From Pseudomonas reinekei (GTDB taxonomy: Bacteria > Pseudomonadota > Gammaproteobacteria > Pseudomonadales > Pseudomonadaceae), in assembly GCF_001945365.1 (NCBI RefSeq), contig NZ_MSTQ01000011.1:1-64000 (forward strand): DNA of 64,000 bases. The letters run 5' to 3'. The notes beneath the pieces are model-generated. The model saw nothing but the letters and a program-made list of their open reading frames with translations. It was not told the DNA's origin and ran no database searches. This document shows positions 35,004 through 44,759 of the stretch, piece by piece. Every line of letters begins with the position of its first letter. Within the stretch, counting starts at the first letter, position 1. The translations under genes and the position numbers were made by a program.

Positions 35004-37307
35004 ATGCAAGCAGCCAAGCCGTTATTTGACTATCCAAAGTACTGGGCCGAATGTTTCGGGCCAGCGCCATTCCTGCCAATGAGCAGGGAGGAGATGGATC
35101 AGCTTGGCTGGGATTCCTGCGACATCATCATCGTCACCGGTGATGCCTACGTCGACCACCCGTCGTTTGGCATGGCAATCATCGGCCGGCTGCTGGAGTC
35201 TCAGGGCTTCCGCGTCGGGATCATTGCCCAGCCGAACTGGCAGTCCAAAGATGACTTCATGAAGCTCGGCGAGCCGAACCTGTTCTTCGGTGTCGCGGCC
35301 GGCAACATGGACTCGATGATCAACCGCTACACCGCCGACAAGAAAATCCGTTCCGACGACGCCTACACCCCGGGTGGCCTGGCGGGTAAGCGTCCGGACC
35401 GCGCAAGCCTGGTCTACAGCCAGCGCTGCAAGGAAGCGTACAAAAACGTGCCAATCGTTCTCGGTGGCATCGAAGCCTCCCTGCGCCGCATCGCTCACTA
35501 CGATTACTGGCAGGACCGGGTTCGCAACTCGATCCTGATTGACGCCTGCGCTGACATCCTGCTCTACGGCAACGCCGAGCGTGCGATCGTCGAAGTTGCC
35601 CAGCGTCTGTCCTACGGTCACAAGATCGAAGACATCACTGACGTGCGCGGCACTGCGTTCATACGTCGTGACACGCCGAAAGACTGGTACGAAGTCGATT
35701 CCACGCGCATCGACCGTCCGGGCAAGATCGACAAGATCATCAACCCGTACGTGAACACCCAGGACACCCAGGCCTGCGCCATCGAGCAGGAAAAGGGGCC
35801 GGTTGAGGATCCGCAGGAAGCCAAGGTCGTGCAGATCCTGGCAAGTCCCAAGATGACCCGCGACAAGACCGTGATTCGTCTGCCGTCGGTGGAAAAGGTC
35901 CGTAACGACGCGGTGCTCTACGCACACGCCAACCGCGTGCTTCACCTGGAAACCAACCCGGGCAACGCTCGCGCCTTGGTCCAGAAGCATGGCGAAGTCG
36001 ATGTCTGGTTCAACCCGCCGCCGATTCCGATGACCACCGAAGAAATGGACTACGTGTTCGGCATGCCTTACGCGCGCATTCCGCACCCGGCGTATGGCAA
36101 GGAGAAAATCCCGGCCTACGACATGATCCGTTTCTCGGTGAACATCATGCGTGGCTGCTTCGGTGGCTGCACCTTCTGCTCGATTACCGAGCACGAAGGC
36201 CGGATCATCCAGAACCGTTCCGAAGAGTCGATCATTCGCGAAATCGAAGAAATTCGCGACAAGGTCCCGGGTTTTACCGGTGTGATCTCCGACCTCGGCG
36301 GCCCGACCGCGAATATGTACCGCATTGCGTGCAAGAGCCCGGAAATCGAATCCGCGTGCCGCAAGCCGTCGTGCGTATTCCCTGGCATCTGCCCCAACCT
36401 GAACACCGACCACTCGTCGTTGATCCAGCTGTATCGCAGCGCTCGCGCCTTGCCGGGTGTGAAGAAGATCCTTATCGCTTCCGGCCTGCGCTACGACCTC
36501 GCGGTCGAGTCGCCGGAATATGTCAAAGAACTGGTGACCCACCACGTGGGTGGTTACCTGAAGATCGCCCCGGAACATACCGAGGAAGGTCCGCTCAACC
36601 AGATGATGAAACCGGGCATCGGCAGCTATGACAAGTTCAAGCGCATGTTCGAGAAGTATTCCAAGGAAGCGGGCAAGGAGCAGTACCTGATTCCTTACTT
36701 CATCGCCGCCCACCCGGGCACCACCGATGAAGACATGATGAACCTGGCTCTGTGGCTCAAGGGCAACGGTTTCCGTGCCGACCAGGTGCAGGCGTTCTAC
36801 CCGTCGCCGATGGCCACCGCCACCGCGATGTACCACTCCGGCAAAAACCCGCTGCGCAAAGTCACGTACAAGTCTGATGCGGTGACCATCGTCAAGAGCG
36901 AAGAGCAGCGTCGTCTGCACAAGGCGTTCTTGCGTTATCACGACCCGAAAGGCTGGCCGATGCTGCGTGAAGCGCTGACCCGCATGGGCCGCGCCGATCT
37001 GATCGGGCCGGGCAAGAACCAGTTGATCCCGCTGCACCAGCCGTCCACCGACAGCTACCAGAGTGCTCGTCGCAAGAACTCGACGCCGGCTGGCAGCCAC
37101 AAGGTTGCAGGGGAAAAGACTACCAAGATCCTGACCCAGCACACCGGCCTGCCACCACGCGCCAGCGATGGCGGTAACCCGTGGGACAAGCGTGAGCAGG
37201 CCAAGGCTGCGGCGTTTGCCCGCAACCAGCAGGCGGCCAAGGAGCGCAAGGACGCGGCCAAAGGCAAGGGGCCAAAGCCCACGCGCAAGCCGGTCGTACC
37301 GCGCTAA
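35004..37307 (+). CDS. ygiQ: YgiQ-family radical SAM protein
   Basis: A 767-residue radical SAM protein of the YgiQ/UPF0313 family. An N-terminal region of cobalamin-binding type (DIIIVTGDAYVDHPSFG) precedes the radical SAM core, whose cluster cysteines are C385, C389 and C392 in RGCFGGCTFC. A C-terminal Lys/Arg-rich tail follows (from about 690). The reaction is unknown. The ATG at 35004 follows a weak ribosome site. Confidence 0.9.
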   Translation: MQAAKPLFDYPKYWAECFGPAPFLPMSREEMDQLGWDSCDIIIVTGDAYVDHPSFGMAIIGRLLESQGFRVGIIAQPNWQSKDDFMKLGEPNLFFGVAAGNMDSMINRYTADKKIRSDDAYTPGGLAGKRPDRASLVYSQRCKEAYKNVPIVLGGIEASLRRIAHYDYWQDRVRNSILIDACADILLYGNAERAIVEVAQRLSYGHKIEDITDVRGTAFIRRDTPKDWYEVDSTRIDRPGKIDKIINPYVNTQDTQACAIEQEKGPVEDPQEAKVVQILASPKMTRDKTVIRLPSVEKVRNDAVLYAHANRVLHLETNPGNARALVQKHGEVDVWFNPPPIPMTTEEMDYVFGMPYARIPHPAYGKEKIPAYDMIRFSVNIMRGCFGGCTFCSITEHEGRIIQNRSEESIIREIEEIRDKVPGFTGVISDLGGPTANMYRIACKSPEIESACRKPSCVFPGICPNLNTDHSSLIQLYRSARALPGVKKILIASGLRYDLAVESPEYVKELVTHHVGGYLKIAPEHTEEGPLNQMMKPGIGSYDKFKRMFEKYSKEAGKEQYLIPYFIAAHPGTTDEDMMNLALWLKGNGFRADQVQAFYPSPMATATAMYHSGKNPLRKVTYKSDAVTIVKSEEQRRLHKAFLRYHDPKGWPMLREALTRMGRADLIGPGKNQLIPLHQPSTDSYQSARRKNSTPAGSHKVAGEKTTKILTQHTGLPPRASDGGNPWDKREQAKAAAFARNQQAAKERKDAAKGKGPKPTRKPVVPR

Positions 37308-37324
37308 GCTGCGCTTGAGCTGAA

Positions 37325-37360
37325 CAGAACGCCAACCTTCGGGTTGGCGTTCTGCATTTC
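37325..37360 (+). terminator. ygiQ terminator
   Basis: Twelve-base stem CAGAACGCCAAC/GTTGGCGTTCTG closing a CTTCGG loop, 17 bases after the stop, followed by CATTTC. Confidence 0.75.
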
Positions 37361-37548
37361 AGGGGCGGCGAATTCCATTTGTGGCGAGGGTGGCGCCACA
37401 TTTACGTGCAATCGATTCAAACCATTTTCCCGCTTCGCCCGATTTTGGTGCTGTACTGCCTCAAGCAATCGGGGAAAGCGCCAGCGCTGCTGGATGGCAT
37501 AAGTCTTGCGCGCTTTCCAATACGCTTAGGGCTCGCAGGAGGCACGCC

Positions 37549-40500
37549 GTGTCGATTCATGTCGCATTGCACCACGTCACGCATTACCGCTATGACCGCG
37601 CCGTTGAGCTCGGTCCGCAGATCGTTCGTCTGCGCCCGGCCGCCCACAGCCGCACGCGGATTCTGTCTTATGCGCTGAAAATCTCGCCCGAGCAGCATTT
37701 CATCAACTGGCAACAAGACCCGCAGGGTAATTACCTGGCGCGGTTGGTGTTCCCGGAAAAAACCGATGAGCTGCGGATCGAAGTCGATTTGCTGGCCGAA
37801 ATGGCCGTCTTCAATCCCTTCGACTTTTTTCTCGAACCCTACGCCGAAAAAATCCCGTTCACTTACGCCGCCGATGAGCGCAAGGAGTTGGCCCCTTACC
37901 TGGAAACGTTGCCCCTGACGCCCAGGTTCCAGGCTTACCTGGATGCCATCGACCGCACGCCACTGCCCGCCGTGGATTTCCTCGTTGCGCTCAATCAGCG
38001 CCTGAGTGAAGACATCGATTATCTGATCCGCATGGAACCGGGCGTGCAAACACCTGAGTTCACCCTCGAACAACGTTCCGGTTCGTGTCGCGATTCCGCG
38101 TGGTTGCTGGTGCAACTGCTGCGTCACCTCGGGCTGGCAGCTCGTTTTGTTTCCGGTTACCTGATCCAGTTGACCGCTGACGTGAAAAGCCTTGACGGTC
38201 CTTCTGGCACCGACGTCGATTTCACCGACTTGCACGCCTGGTGCGAGGTGTACTTGCCCGGTGCCGGCTGGATCGGCCTGGACGCCACCTCAGGGCTGTT
38301 CGCCGGCGAAGGGCATATTCCGTTGGCCTGTAGTCCCGATCCGTCCTCTGCGGCACCGATTACGGGGTTGGTGGAACCATGCGAGTGCGAATTCAGCCAC
38401 GAGATGTCGGTTGAGCGGATTTGGGAGGCGCCCCGCGTCACCAAGCCCTACACCGATGATCAATGGCTGGCGATTCAGGCGTTGGGTCGGCAAATCGATG
38501 CTGACCTGCTGGAAGGCGATGTGCGCTTGACCATGGGCGGTGAGCCGACCTTCGTGTCCATCGATGACCCGGATGGTGCCGAGTGGAATACAGCGGCACT
38601 GGGGCCGGATAAACGACGTCTGTCCGCCGAGCTGTTCCAGCGCATGAGGAAGCGCTACGCGCCGCAAGGCCTGGTGCATTTCGGCCAGGGCAAGTGGTAC
38701 CCCGGCGAGCAGTTGCCGCGTTGGTCGCTCAATGCCTACTGGCGCCGTGACGGGGTGCCGATCTGGAACAACAGCGCACTGATTGCCGACGAGCAGCAGG
38801 ACTATGGCGCGACCGGCGAATTGGCCGGGCGTTTCCTGGCGAGTGTCGCCGAGCGGCTGAAGATTCCCACGCGCTTTGTGTTTCCAGCCTACGAGGACAA
38901 CTTCTATTACCTCTGGCGCGAAGGCTCGTTGCCGCTGAACGTCAGCGCTGAAGATTCGCGCCTTGAGGAGCCTCTGGAGCGTGCACGTCTGCGCAAGGTC
39001 TTCAGCCAGGGGCTGGACAAAATTATTGGCCAGGTCCTGCCGCTGGCACGCACCGCCAAGGGCGATCAGTGGCAGAGCGGTCGCTGGTATTTGCGCGATG
39101 AACATTGCCGTCTGGTGCCGGGGGATTCGCCACTGGGCTATCGCTTGCCGCTGGGTTCGCAGCCCTGGGTGAAAGCGGCGGAATATCCGTTTATTCATCC
39201 ACAAGATCCGAATCAGGAGTTTCCACCGCTCCCCGACACCGCCCAATCGCAACGTCAGGGTACGGCGGCGCTGATTGAGGATCGAGTCCCGAAAATTGAT
39301 GAGTCCGCCGACTGGCTGACCCGCACAGCGTTTTGCGCCGAGGCGCGTGAAGGCCGGTTGTATCTGTTCATGCCGCCACTGGAGCGGGTCGAGGATTATC
39401 TGGAGCTGGTGGCTGCGATTGAAGCCACGGCAGAAGAGTTGCGTTGTCCGGTGCTGCTGGAAGGGTATGAACCGCCAAGCGATCCACGGTTGAGCAACTT
39501 CCGTATCACGCCTGATCCGGGCGTGATCGAGGTCAACGTTCAGCCGTCCGCAACCTGGGACGAATTGGTCGAACGCACCGAGTTTCTCTATGAAGAAGCG
39601 CGCCAGACCCGACTGACCACCGAGAAATTCCTGATCGATGGTCGACACACTGGAACCGGCGGCGGTAACCATTTCGTACTGGGTGGCGCGACACCGGCTG
39701 ACTCACCGTTTCTGCGGCGTCCGGATTTGCTGCGCAGCCTGATCAGTTACTGGCATAACCATCCTTCGCTGTCCTACCTGTTTTCCGGGCTGTTCATCGG
39801 CCCGACGTCCCAGGCGCCGCGCGTCGACGAAGCGCGAAACGATGCCTTGTATGAACTGGAAATTGCCTTTGCACAGATGCCTGCTCCGGGCGAAGCGTGT
39901 GCGCCGTGGCTGGTCGACCGGTTGCTGAGAAACCTGCTGATCGATGTCACTGGCAACACCCACCGCGCCGAATTCTGTATCGACAAGCTCTACTCGCCGG
40001 ACGGCGCGACGGGACGCCTTGGTTTACTTGAACTGCGCGCCTTTGAAATGCCGCCGCATGCGCGCATGAGCCTGGCTCAGCAGCTGTTGCTGCGGGCGCT
40101 GGTCGCACGGTTCTGGCGTGAGCCGTACGCGCCGCCAAAACTGGCGCGCTGGGGCACGGAGCTGCACGACCGGTTCCTGTTGCCGCACTTTATCGAACAG
40201 GATTTTGCCGACGTCATCGTCGATCTCAACGCTGCCGGTTACCCGGTGCGGGCCGAATGGTTTGCGGCGCATCTGGAGTTTCGTTTTCCCAAGGTCGGCG
40301 ATTACGCCGTCAGCGGCATTGCGCTGGAGCTGCGTCAGGCACTCGAGCCTTGGCACGTATTGGGTGAAGAGGGCGCGGTCGGTGGCACGGTGCGGTATGT
40401 GGATTCGTCTCTGGAGCGCTTGCAGGTCAAGCTCAGCGGTTTGCCGCCACAGCGTTATCTGCTGACCTGCAATGGCATTCCGGTGCCGTTGCAGCCGACC

Positions 40501-40824
40501 GGGCGTGTAGGAGAGTTCGTTGCAGGCGTGCGTTTTCGTGCGTGGCAACCGACCAACTGCCTGCAACCGACCATCCCGGTCCACGCACCGCTGGTGTTCG
40601 ACCTGCTCGACACGTGGATGGGGCGTTCACTGGGCGGCTGCCAGTATCACGTGGCGCATCCCGGGGGCCGCAACTACGAGACCTTGCCGGTGAACGCCAA
40701 TGAAGCCGAGAGCCGTCGTATGGCGCGTTTCTTCCGGATCGGACACACGCCTGGGAAACTTCCTATCCCGATTCTGGAAATTAACGACGAGCTGCCGATG
40801 ACTCTCGATTTACGACGTTTCTAA
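37549..40824 (+). CDS. Transglutaminase-like protein fused to a DUF2126 putative amidoligase
   Basis: A 1091-residue two-part protein. The N-terminal ~300 residues are a transglutaminase fold with an N-terminal beta domain (HVTHYRYDRAVELGPQIVRLRP) and an apparent triad of C180 (SGSCRD), H229 (LHAW) and D245. The remaining ~750 residues are DUF2126, a predicted amidoligase-type domain (LTMGGEPTFVSIDDPDG, VEVNVQPSATWDEL-like, GTGGGNHFVLGG). The GTG at 37549 follows CAGGAGG. It is first of three genes on the strand, with ATP-grasp/alpha-E and a second transglutaminase downstream. This set has been predicted to make or modify peptides by amide-bond formation; the substrate is unknown. Confidence 0.85.
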   Translation: MSIHVALHHVTHYRYDRAVELGPQIVRLRPAAHSRTRILSYALKISPEQHFINWQQDPQGNYLARLVFPEKTDELRIEVDLLAEMAVFNPFDFFLEPYAEKIPFTYAADERKELAPYLETLPLTPRFQAYLDAIDRTPLPAVDFLVALNQRLSEDIDYLIRMEPGVQTPEFTLEQRSGSCRDSAWLLVQLLRHLGLAARFVSGYLIQLTADVKSLDGPSGTDVDFTDLHAWCEVYLPGAGWIGLDATSGLFAGEGHIPLACSPDPSSAAPITGLVEPCECEFSHEMSVERIWEAPRVTKPYTDDQWLAIQALGRQIDADLLEGDVRLTMGGEPTFVSIDDPDGAEWNTAALGPDKRRLSAELFQRMRKRYAPQGLVHFGQGKWYPGEQLPRWSLNAYWRRDGVPIWNNSALIADEQQDYGATGELAGRFLASVAERLKIPTRFVFPAYEDNFYYLWREGSLPLNVSAEDSRLEEPLERARLRKVFSQGLDKIIGQVLPLARTAKGDQWQSGRWYLRDEHCRLVPGDSPLGYRLPLGSQPWVKAAEYPFIHPQDPNQEFPPLPDTAQSQRQGTAALIEDRVPKIDESADWLTRTAFCAEAREGRLYLFMPPLERVEDYLELVAAIEATAEELRCPVLLEGYEPPSDPRLSNFRITPDPGVIEVNVQPSATWDELVERTEFLYEEARQTRLTTEKFLIDGRHTGTGGGNHFVLGGATPADSPFLRRPDLLRSLISYWHNHPSLSYLFSGLFIGPTSQAPRVDEARNDALYELEIAFAQMPAPGEACAPWLVDRLLRNLLIDVTGNTHRAEFCIDKLYSPDGATGRLGLLELRAFEMPPHARMSLAQQLLLRALVARFWREPYAPPKLARWGTELHDRFLLPHFIEQDFADVIVDLNAAGYPVRAEWFAAHLEFRFPKVGDYAVSGIALELRQALEPWHVLGEEGAVGGTVRYVDSSLERLQVKLSGLPPQRYLLTCNGIPVPLQPTGRVGEFVAGVRFRAWQPTNCLQPTIPVHAPLVFDLLDTWMGRSLGGCQYHVAHPGGRNYETLPVNANEAESRRMARFFRIGHTPGKLPIPILEINDELPMTLDLRRF

Positions 40825-40912
40825 ACCGTACGCGACGCTCGGATTTTTCGTCTATCCGGGCGTCATGAGCCTGCGTTAGTCTGACCGTTCATTGCTGTCT
40901 GCCGAGCTTTCC

Positions 40913-43399
40913 ATGCCTGACCTGCTAGACCGCTACCCGCTCACGGCGGGCACCTATCACGAACTGCTCGACGACAGCGGGGCCGTGCGCCCGCATTGGC
41001 GTCGATTGTTCGACCAATTGCAGCGCAGTTCGCCGGCGCAACTGGTGCAGCGTCAGGCCTTGTTGACCCGGCAGATTCAGGAAAACGGTGTCACCTACAA
41101 CGTCTACGCCGACCCCAAGGGCGCCGATCGGCCGTGGGAGCTGGATCTGCTGCCCCACGTCATTGCCGCTGACGAGTGGGAACAGTTGTCTGCCGGCATT
41201 GCCCAACGTGCGCGGTTGCTCAATGCGGTGCTGGCTGACCTCTATGGCCCGCAACGCCTGATCGCCGAAGGCCTGTTGCCGGCCGAACTGGTGTTTGGCC
41301 ACAACAACTTCCTTTGGCCCTGTCAGGGTATCAACCCGCCTGACGGCGCTTTTCTGCATCTGTATGCCGTGGATCTGGCGCGTACCCCCGATGGGCGTTG
41401 GTGGGTCACGGCTGACCGCACTCAAGCGCCATCGGGTGCCGGTTATGCACTGGAAAACCGCACCATCGTGTCGCGGGCCTTTCCCGAGTTGTACCGCGAT
41501 CTGAAAGTGCAGCATCTGGCCGGCTTCTTCCGCACGCTGCAGGAAACCCTGGCGCGCCAGGCGCCGAGCGATGACGACGCGCCGCTGGTGGTGTTGTTGA
41601 CACCGGGGCGTTTCAACGAAAGCTATTTCGAGCATCTGTACCTGGCGCGTCAGCTCGGTTATCCGTTGGTGGAGGGTGGCGACCTGACGGTGCGCGATGC
41701 CACGGTCTACCTGAAAACCCTCAGCGGCCTGCGCCGGGTTCATGCGGTCATGCGCCGGCTCGACGACGATTTCTGCGACCCGCTGGAGCTGCGTACCGAT
41801 TCGGCCCTTGGCGTGCCGGGCCTGTTGGACGCCGTGCGGCAGGGGCGAGTGCTGGTGGCCAATGCCCTTGGCAGCGGTGTGCTGGAGTCGCCGGGGCTGC
41901 TGGGCTTCCTGCCGAAGATCAATCAATTCCTGTTTGGCGAAGAACTGATCCTGCCGTCCATTGCGACCTGGTGGTGCGGCGAAGCGCCAGTGTTGGCCCA
42001 GGCCCTGGAAAAATTGCCGGAACTGCTCATCAAGCCGGCGTTTCCGTCGCAGAGTTTTGCCCCGGTTTTTGGCCGGGACTTGAGTGAAAAACAGCGTCAT
42101 GAACTCGCCGAGCGCATGCAGGCACGGCCTTATGCCTATGTCGCGCAAGAGTTGGCGCAATTGTCCCAGGCGCCGATCTGGCAAGCCGAGGACGGCGTGC
42201 TGCAACCTCGGGCCATCGGCATGCGGGTGTATGCGGTGGTCAGCCGCGAAGGCTATCGGGTGCTTCCCGGCGGATTGACCCGCGTGGCCGCCGAAGCCGA
42301 TGCCGAAGTCGTGTCGATGCAGCGCGGCGGCGCCAGCAAGGATACCTGGGTGCTGGGTGACCGTCCGCCCAGCGGCGAACAATGGAAAGCCCAGCGCAAC
42401 ATCGGCGTGCACGATCTGGTGCGGCGCGACCCGTATCTGCCGTCGCGAGTAGTGGAGAACCTGTTCTGGTTCGGGCGTTACTGTGAGCGCTGCGACGACA
42501 GCGCCCGGTTGCTGCGGATCATGCTGGCGCGTTACGTTGACGGCGATGACCCGCAGGCGCTGCAAGCGGCGGTCGAGCTGGGCGAACGGTTGATGCTGTT
42601 GCCCGACGAAGGCGAGCTGCCAGAGCGCTTGCTGGCGGCGATCCTTGGTGATGACTGGCCGTTCAGCCTGCGCTCCAACCTGCAACGCTTGCAATGGGCG
42701 GCGTCGCAGGTGCGGGGCAAACTTTCACGGGAGAACTGGCAAGCGTTGGTGGAATTGCAGCGCGAGGCCATCGAGCTGGAAACCGATGAGCCGGATTTCG
42801 GCGAGTTGCTCGATTTTCTCAACCGTCTGGTGATGTCCCTGGCGGCACTGTCCGGTTTTGCCCTCGACGACATGACCCGGGACGAAGGCTGGCGTTTCCT
42901 GATGATCGGCCGGCGTATCGAACGTCTGCAATTTCTCAGTGGCAGCCTGGCGGCCTTTCTGCGTGGCGCCGGGGCGTTCGACCAGGCGGGATTGGAGTGG
43001 CTGCTGGAGCTCGGCAACAGTAGCATCACCTACCGCTCGCGATATCTGGCGGTGGCGCAATTGATCCCGGTGCTCGACCTGTTGTTGCTCGACGAACAGA
43101 ACCCGCACGCGGTGCTGTTCCAGTTGAAGCTGGTGACCCGCACCCTCAAACGTCTGAACGACGATTTTGGCGCGCCGCGCGAGGCAGGGCTGCCGTTGCT
43201 GGTCGAACGACTGGCGCGTTTTGATCTGGGCTGCCTGGAGAATCCGCTGTTCGGCGAAAGCAGCGTACGCGCGGCCCTCGATGGGTTGGCTGATCTGCTG
43301 CAAGCGATCGCCGACGCCAGCGGGCAGGTCTCGGATCGCCTGGCCTTGCGCCATTTCGCGCATGTCGATGATGTCAGCCAGCGCACGGTGTCTGTCTGA
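40913..43399 (+). CDS. Circularly permuted ATP-grasp and alpha-E domain protein
   Basis: An 828-residue fusion. The first ~480 residues are a circularly permuted ATP-grasp ligase (family of COG2308), with HNNFLWPCQGI, YALENRTIVSRAFPELY, LTPGRFNESYFEH and the KPAFPSQSF lysine segment. The last ~330 are the all-helical alpha-E domain (COG2307 type; VVENLFWFGRYCERCDDSARLLRI). The two parts are separate proteins in many bacteria. An ATG at 40913 was chosen over a TTG seven codons upstream. Its stop overlaps the next gene by one base. It is a probable peptide-forming ligase acting with the flanking transglutaminase-like proteins. Confidence 0.85.
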   Translation: MPDLLDRYPLTAGTYHELLDDSGAVRPHWRRLFDQLQRSSPAQLVQRQALLTRQIQENGVTYNVYADPKGADRPWELDLLPHVIAADEWEQLSAGIAQRARLLNAVLADLYGPQRLIAEGLLPAELVFGHNNFLWPCQGINPPDGAFLHLYAVDLARTPDGRWWVTADRTQAPSGAGYALENRTIVSRAFPELYRDLKVQHLAGFFRTLQETLARQAPSDDDAPLVVLLTPGRFNESYFEHLYLARQLGYPLVEGGDLTVRDATVYLKTLSGLRRVHAVMRRLDDDFCDPLELRTDSALGVPGLLDAVRQGRVLVANALGSGVLESPGLLGFLPKINQFLFGEELILPSIATWWCGEAPVLAQALEKLPELLIKPAFPSQSFAPVFGRDLSEKQRHELAERMQARPYAYVAQELAQLSQAPIWQAEDGVLQPRAIGMRVYAVVSREGYRVLPGGLTRVAAEADAEVVSMQRGGASKDTWVLGDRPPSGEQWKAQRNIGVHDLVRRDPYLPSRVVENLFWFGRYCERCDDSARLLRIMLARYVDGDDPQALQAAVELGERLMLLPDEGELPERLLAAILGDDWPFSLRSNLQRLQWAASQVRGKLSRENWQALVELQREAIELETDEPDFGELLDFLNRLVMSLAALSGFALDDMTRDEGWRFLMIGRRIERLQFLSGSLAAFLRGAGAFDQAGLEWLLELGNSSITYRSRYLAVAQLIPVLDLLLLDEQNPHAVLFQLKLVTRTLKRLNDDFGAPREAGLPLLVERLARFDLGCLENPLFGESSVRAALDGLADLLQAIADASGQVSDRLALRHFAHVDDVSQRTVSV

Positions 43400-44289
43400 T
43401 GAGCGCCCATTACCAGATTTTCCACGACACCCACTATCACTACGACAGCCCGGTGTCCCTGGCTCAGCAGCTGGCGCACCTGTGGCCGCGTCCTTGTGCC
43501 TGGCAGCGTTGCACCGATCAGCAGTTGCAGATCAGCCCTGACCCCACCTCGCGTCGTGATGAGCTGGACGTGTTCGGCAATCCGTTGACCCGGCTGGCGT
43601 TTGAGCGTCCCCATGATGAACTGCTGGTCAACGCCAGCCTCACGATCGAAGTACTGCCCCGGCCGGTACTGGATTTCAATCGTTGCCCCGCGTGGGAAGA
43701 CACCCGCAGTGCGCTGACCTACAGCAGCCAGCCGCTGTCGCCTGAACTGCTTGAGGCCTGCCGTTACCGCTTCGAATCACCCTATGTGCATTTGAAGCGC
43801 AACTTCGTCGAATTTTCCGCGAGTTGCTTCCCGCAAGGGCGGCCGCTGTTGCTTGGGGTTCAGGCCCTGATGGAGAAAATCTTCAGCGAGTTCACCTTCG
43901 ATGCCGAAGCGACCCAGGTGGCGACGCCGTTGGTGGAGGTGCTGGAGCGTCGGCGTGGGGTCTGTCAGGACTTCGCTCATTTGATGCTCGCTTGCATGCG
44001 TTCCCGGGGGCTGGCTGCTCGATACGTCAGCGGCTATCTGCTGACCCAGCCACCACCGGGCCAGCCACGGCTGATCGGCGCCGATGCGTCCCATGCGTGG
44101 GTGTCGGTGTATTGCCCGGTGCTGGGTTGGGTTGATTTCGATCCAACCAACAATGTGCAGCCGGCGCTTGAGCACATCACGCTGGCCTGGGGGCGGGATT
44201 TTTCCGATGTGTCGCCGTTACGCGGGGTAATTCTGGGCGGCGGCCATCATGATCCGGAAGTCAGCGTCACCGTGATGCCCTTGGAGTAA
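43399..44289 (+). CDS. Transglutaminase-like protein
   Basis: A 296-residue protein with an N-terminal beta domain similar to that of the gene at 37549 (HDTHYHYDSPVSLAQQ) and a transglutaminase core with C189 (RGVCQDFAH), H232 (SHAWVSVY) and D248 (WVDFDPTNN). It is likely a cysteine amidase or peptidase in the same pathway as its two upstream neighbours, coupled by TGATG overlap. No signal peptide is apparent, so it should act in the cytoplasm. Confidence 0.87.
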   Translation: MSAHYQIFHDTHYHYDSPVSLAQQLAHLWPRPCAWQRCTDQQLQISPDPTSRRDELDVFGNPLTRLAFERPHDELLVNASLTIEVLPRPVLDFNRCPAWEDTRSALTYSSQPLSPELLEACRYRFESPYVHLKRNFVEFSASCFPQGRPLLLGVQALMEKIFSEFTFDAEATQVATPLVEVLERRRGVCQDFAHLMLACMRSRGLAARYVSGYLLTQPPPGQPRLIGADASHAWVSVYCPVLGWVDFDPTNNVQPALEHITLAWGRDFSDVSPLRGVILGGGHHDPEVSVTVMPLE

Positions 44290-44300
44290 TGAAGATCGAC

Positions 44301-44388
44301 TGGAGGCGCGAGCTGTTCGCGATAGCGGACGGTCAGTCATGGAAATGTTGACTGTCCCACCGTCTTCGCGAGCAGGCTTGCTCCCACA
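44301..44388. repeat. Degenerate REP pair
   Basis: The right arm matches the GCGAGCAGGCTTGCTCCCAC type; the left arm is mutated (GGAGGCGCGAGCTGTTCGC). The arms are about 35 bases apart, after the transglutaminase gene. Confidence 0.7.
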
Positions 44389-44511
44389 GAGAACTGTATT
44401 TTCATTCGAGATTTGAGTTTTTTCAGCTTGGCCTGTGAGGGTCAGCAGCAACGCTGCCAACCCTGGACACAGATCCGGTGGGCCTGATCAGATCATCCGG
44501 CCCGGAGGGTT

Positions 44512-44691
44512 TCAGGCGTCGGGCGCCTGATCTTTCGGTGCATCAACATCATCTTCTGCTGCCACTTCACCATCAGGGTTCAGTGCTGCTTCTTCAGCTG
44601 TAGCTTTCTTGCGCTGAAGTTTTTCCTCTTTCTTCTGCTCCTTTGCCAAGTCACGCTGACGTTTGGCGAAGGAATAATTGGGTTTAGCCAT
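44512..44691 (-). CDS. Small charged protein of unknown function
   Basis: A 59-residue protein that begins MAKPNYSFAKRQRDLAKEQK. It has a Lys/Glu-rich helical N-terminal half and an acidic C-terminal half (EDDVDAPKDQAPDA). The ATG at 44691 has AGGATCGCCC upstream; a longer reading of 31 extra codons would run into the LOG gene's 3' spacer and looks non-coding. It is the next gene downstream of the LOG gene, 68 bases away, on the same strand. I recognise it as a small Pseudomonas protein without known function. Confidence 0.75.
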   Translation of the reverse strand: MAKPNYSFAKRQRDLAKEQKKEEKLQRKKATAEEAALNPDGEVAAEDDVDAPKDQAPDA

Positions 44692-44759
44692 GGGCGATCC
44701 TCTGGGGTCGAAGGTGAGGTTGAGCGGCGCGTATTCTGCCCTGTATCGGTGCCAAGTCG

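Noticed and set aside
35022..37142. A 706-codon open frame antisense to ygiQ
   Set aside because: Shadow of ygiQ, with no ribosome site and no recognisable domain.
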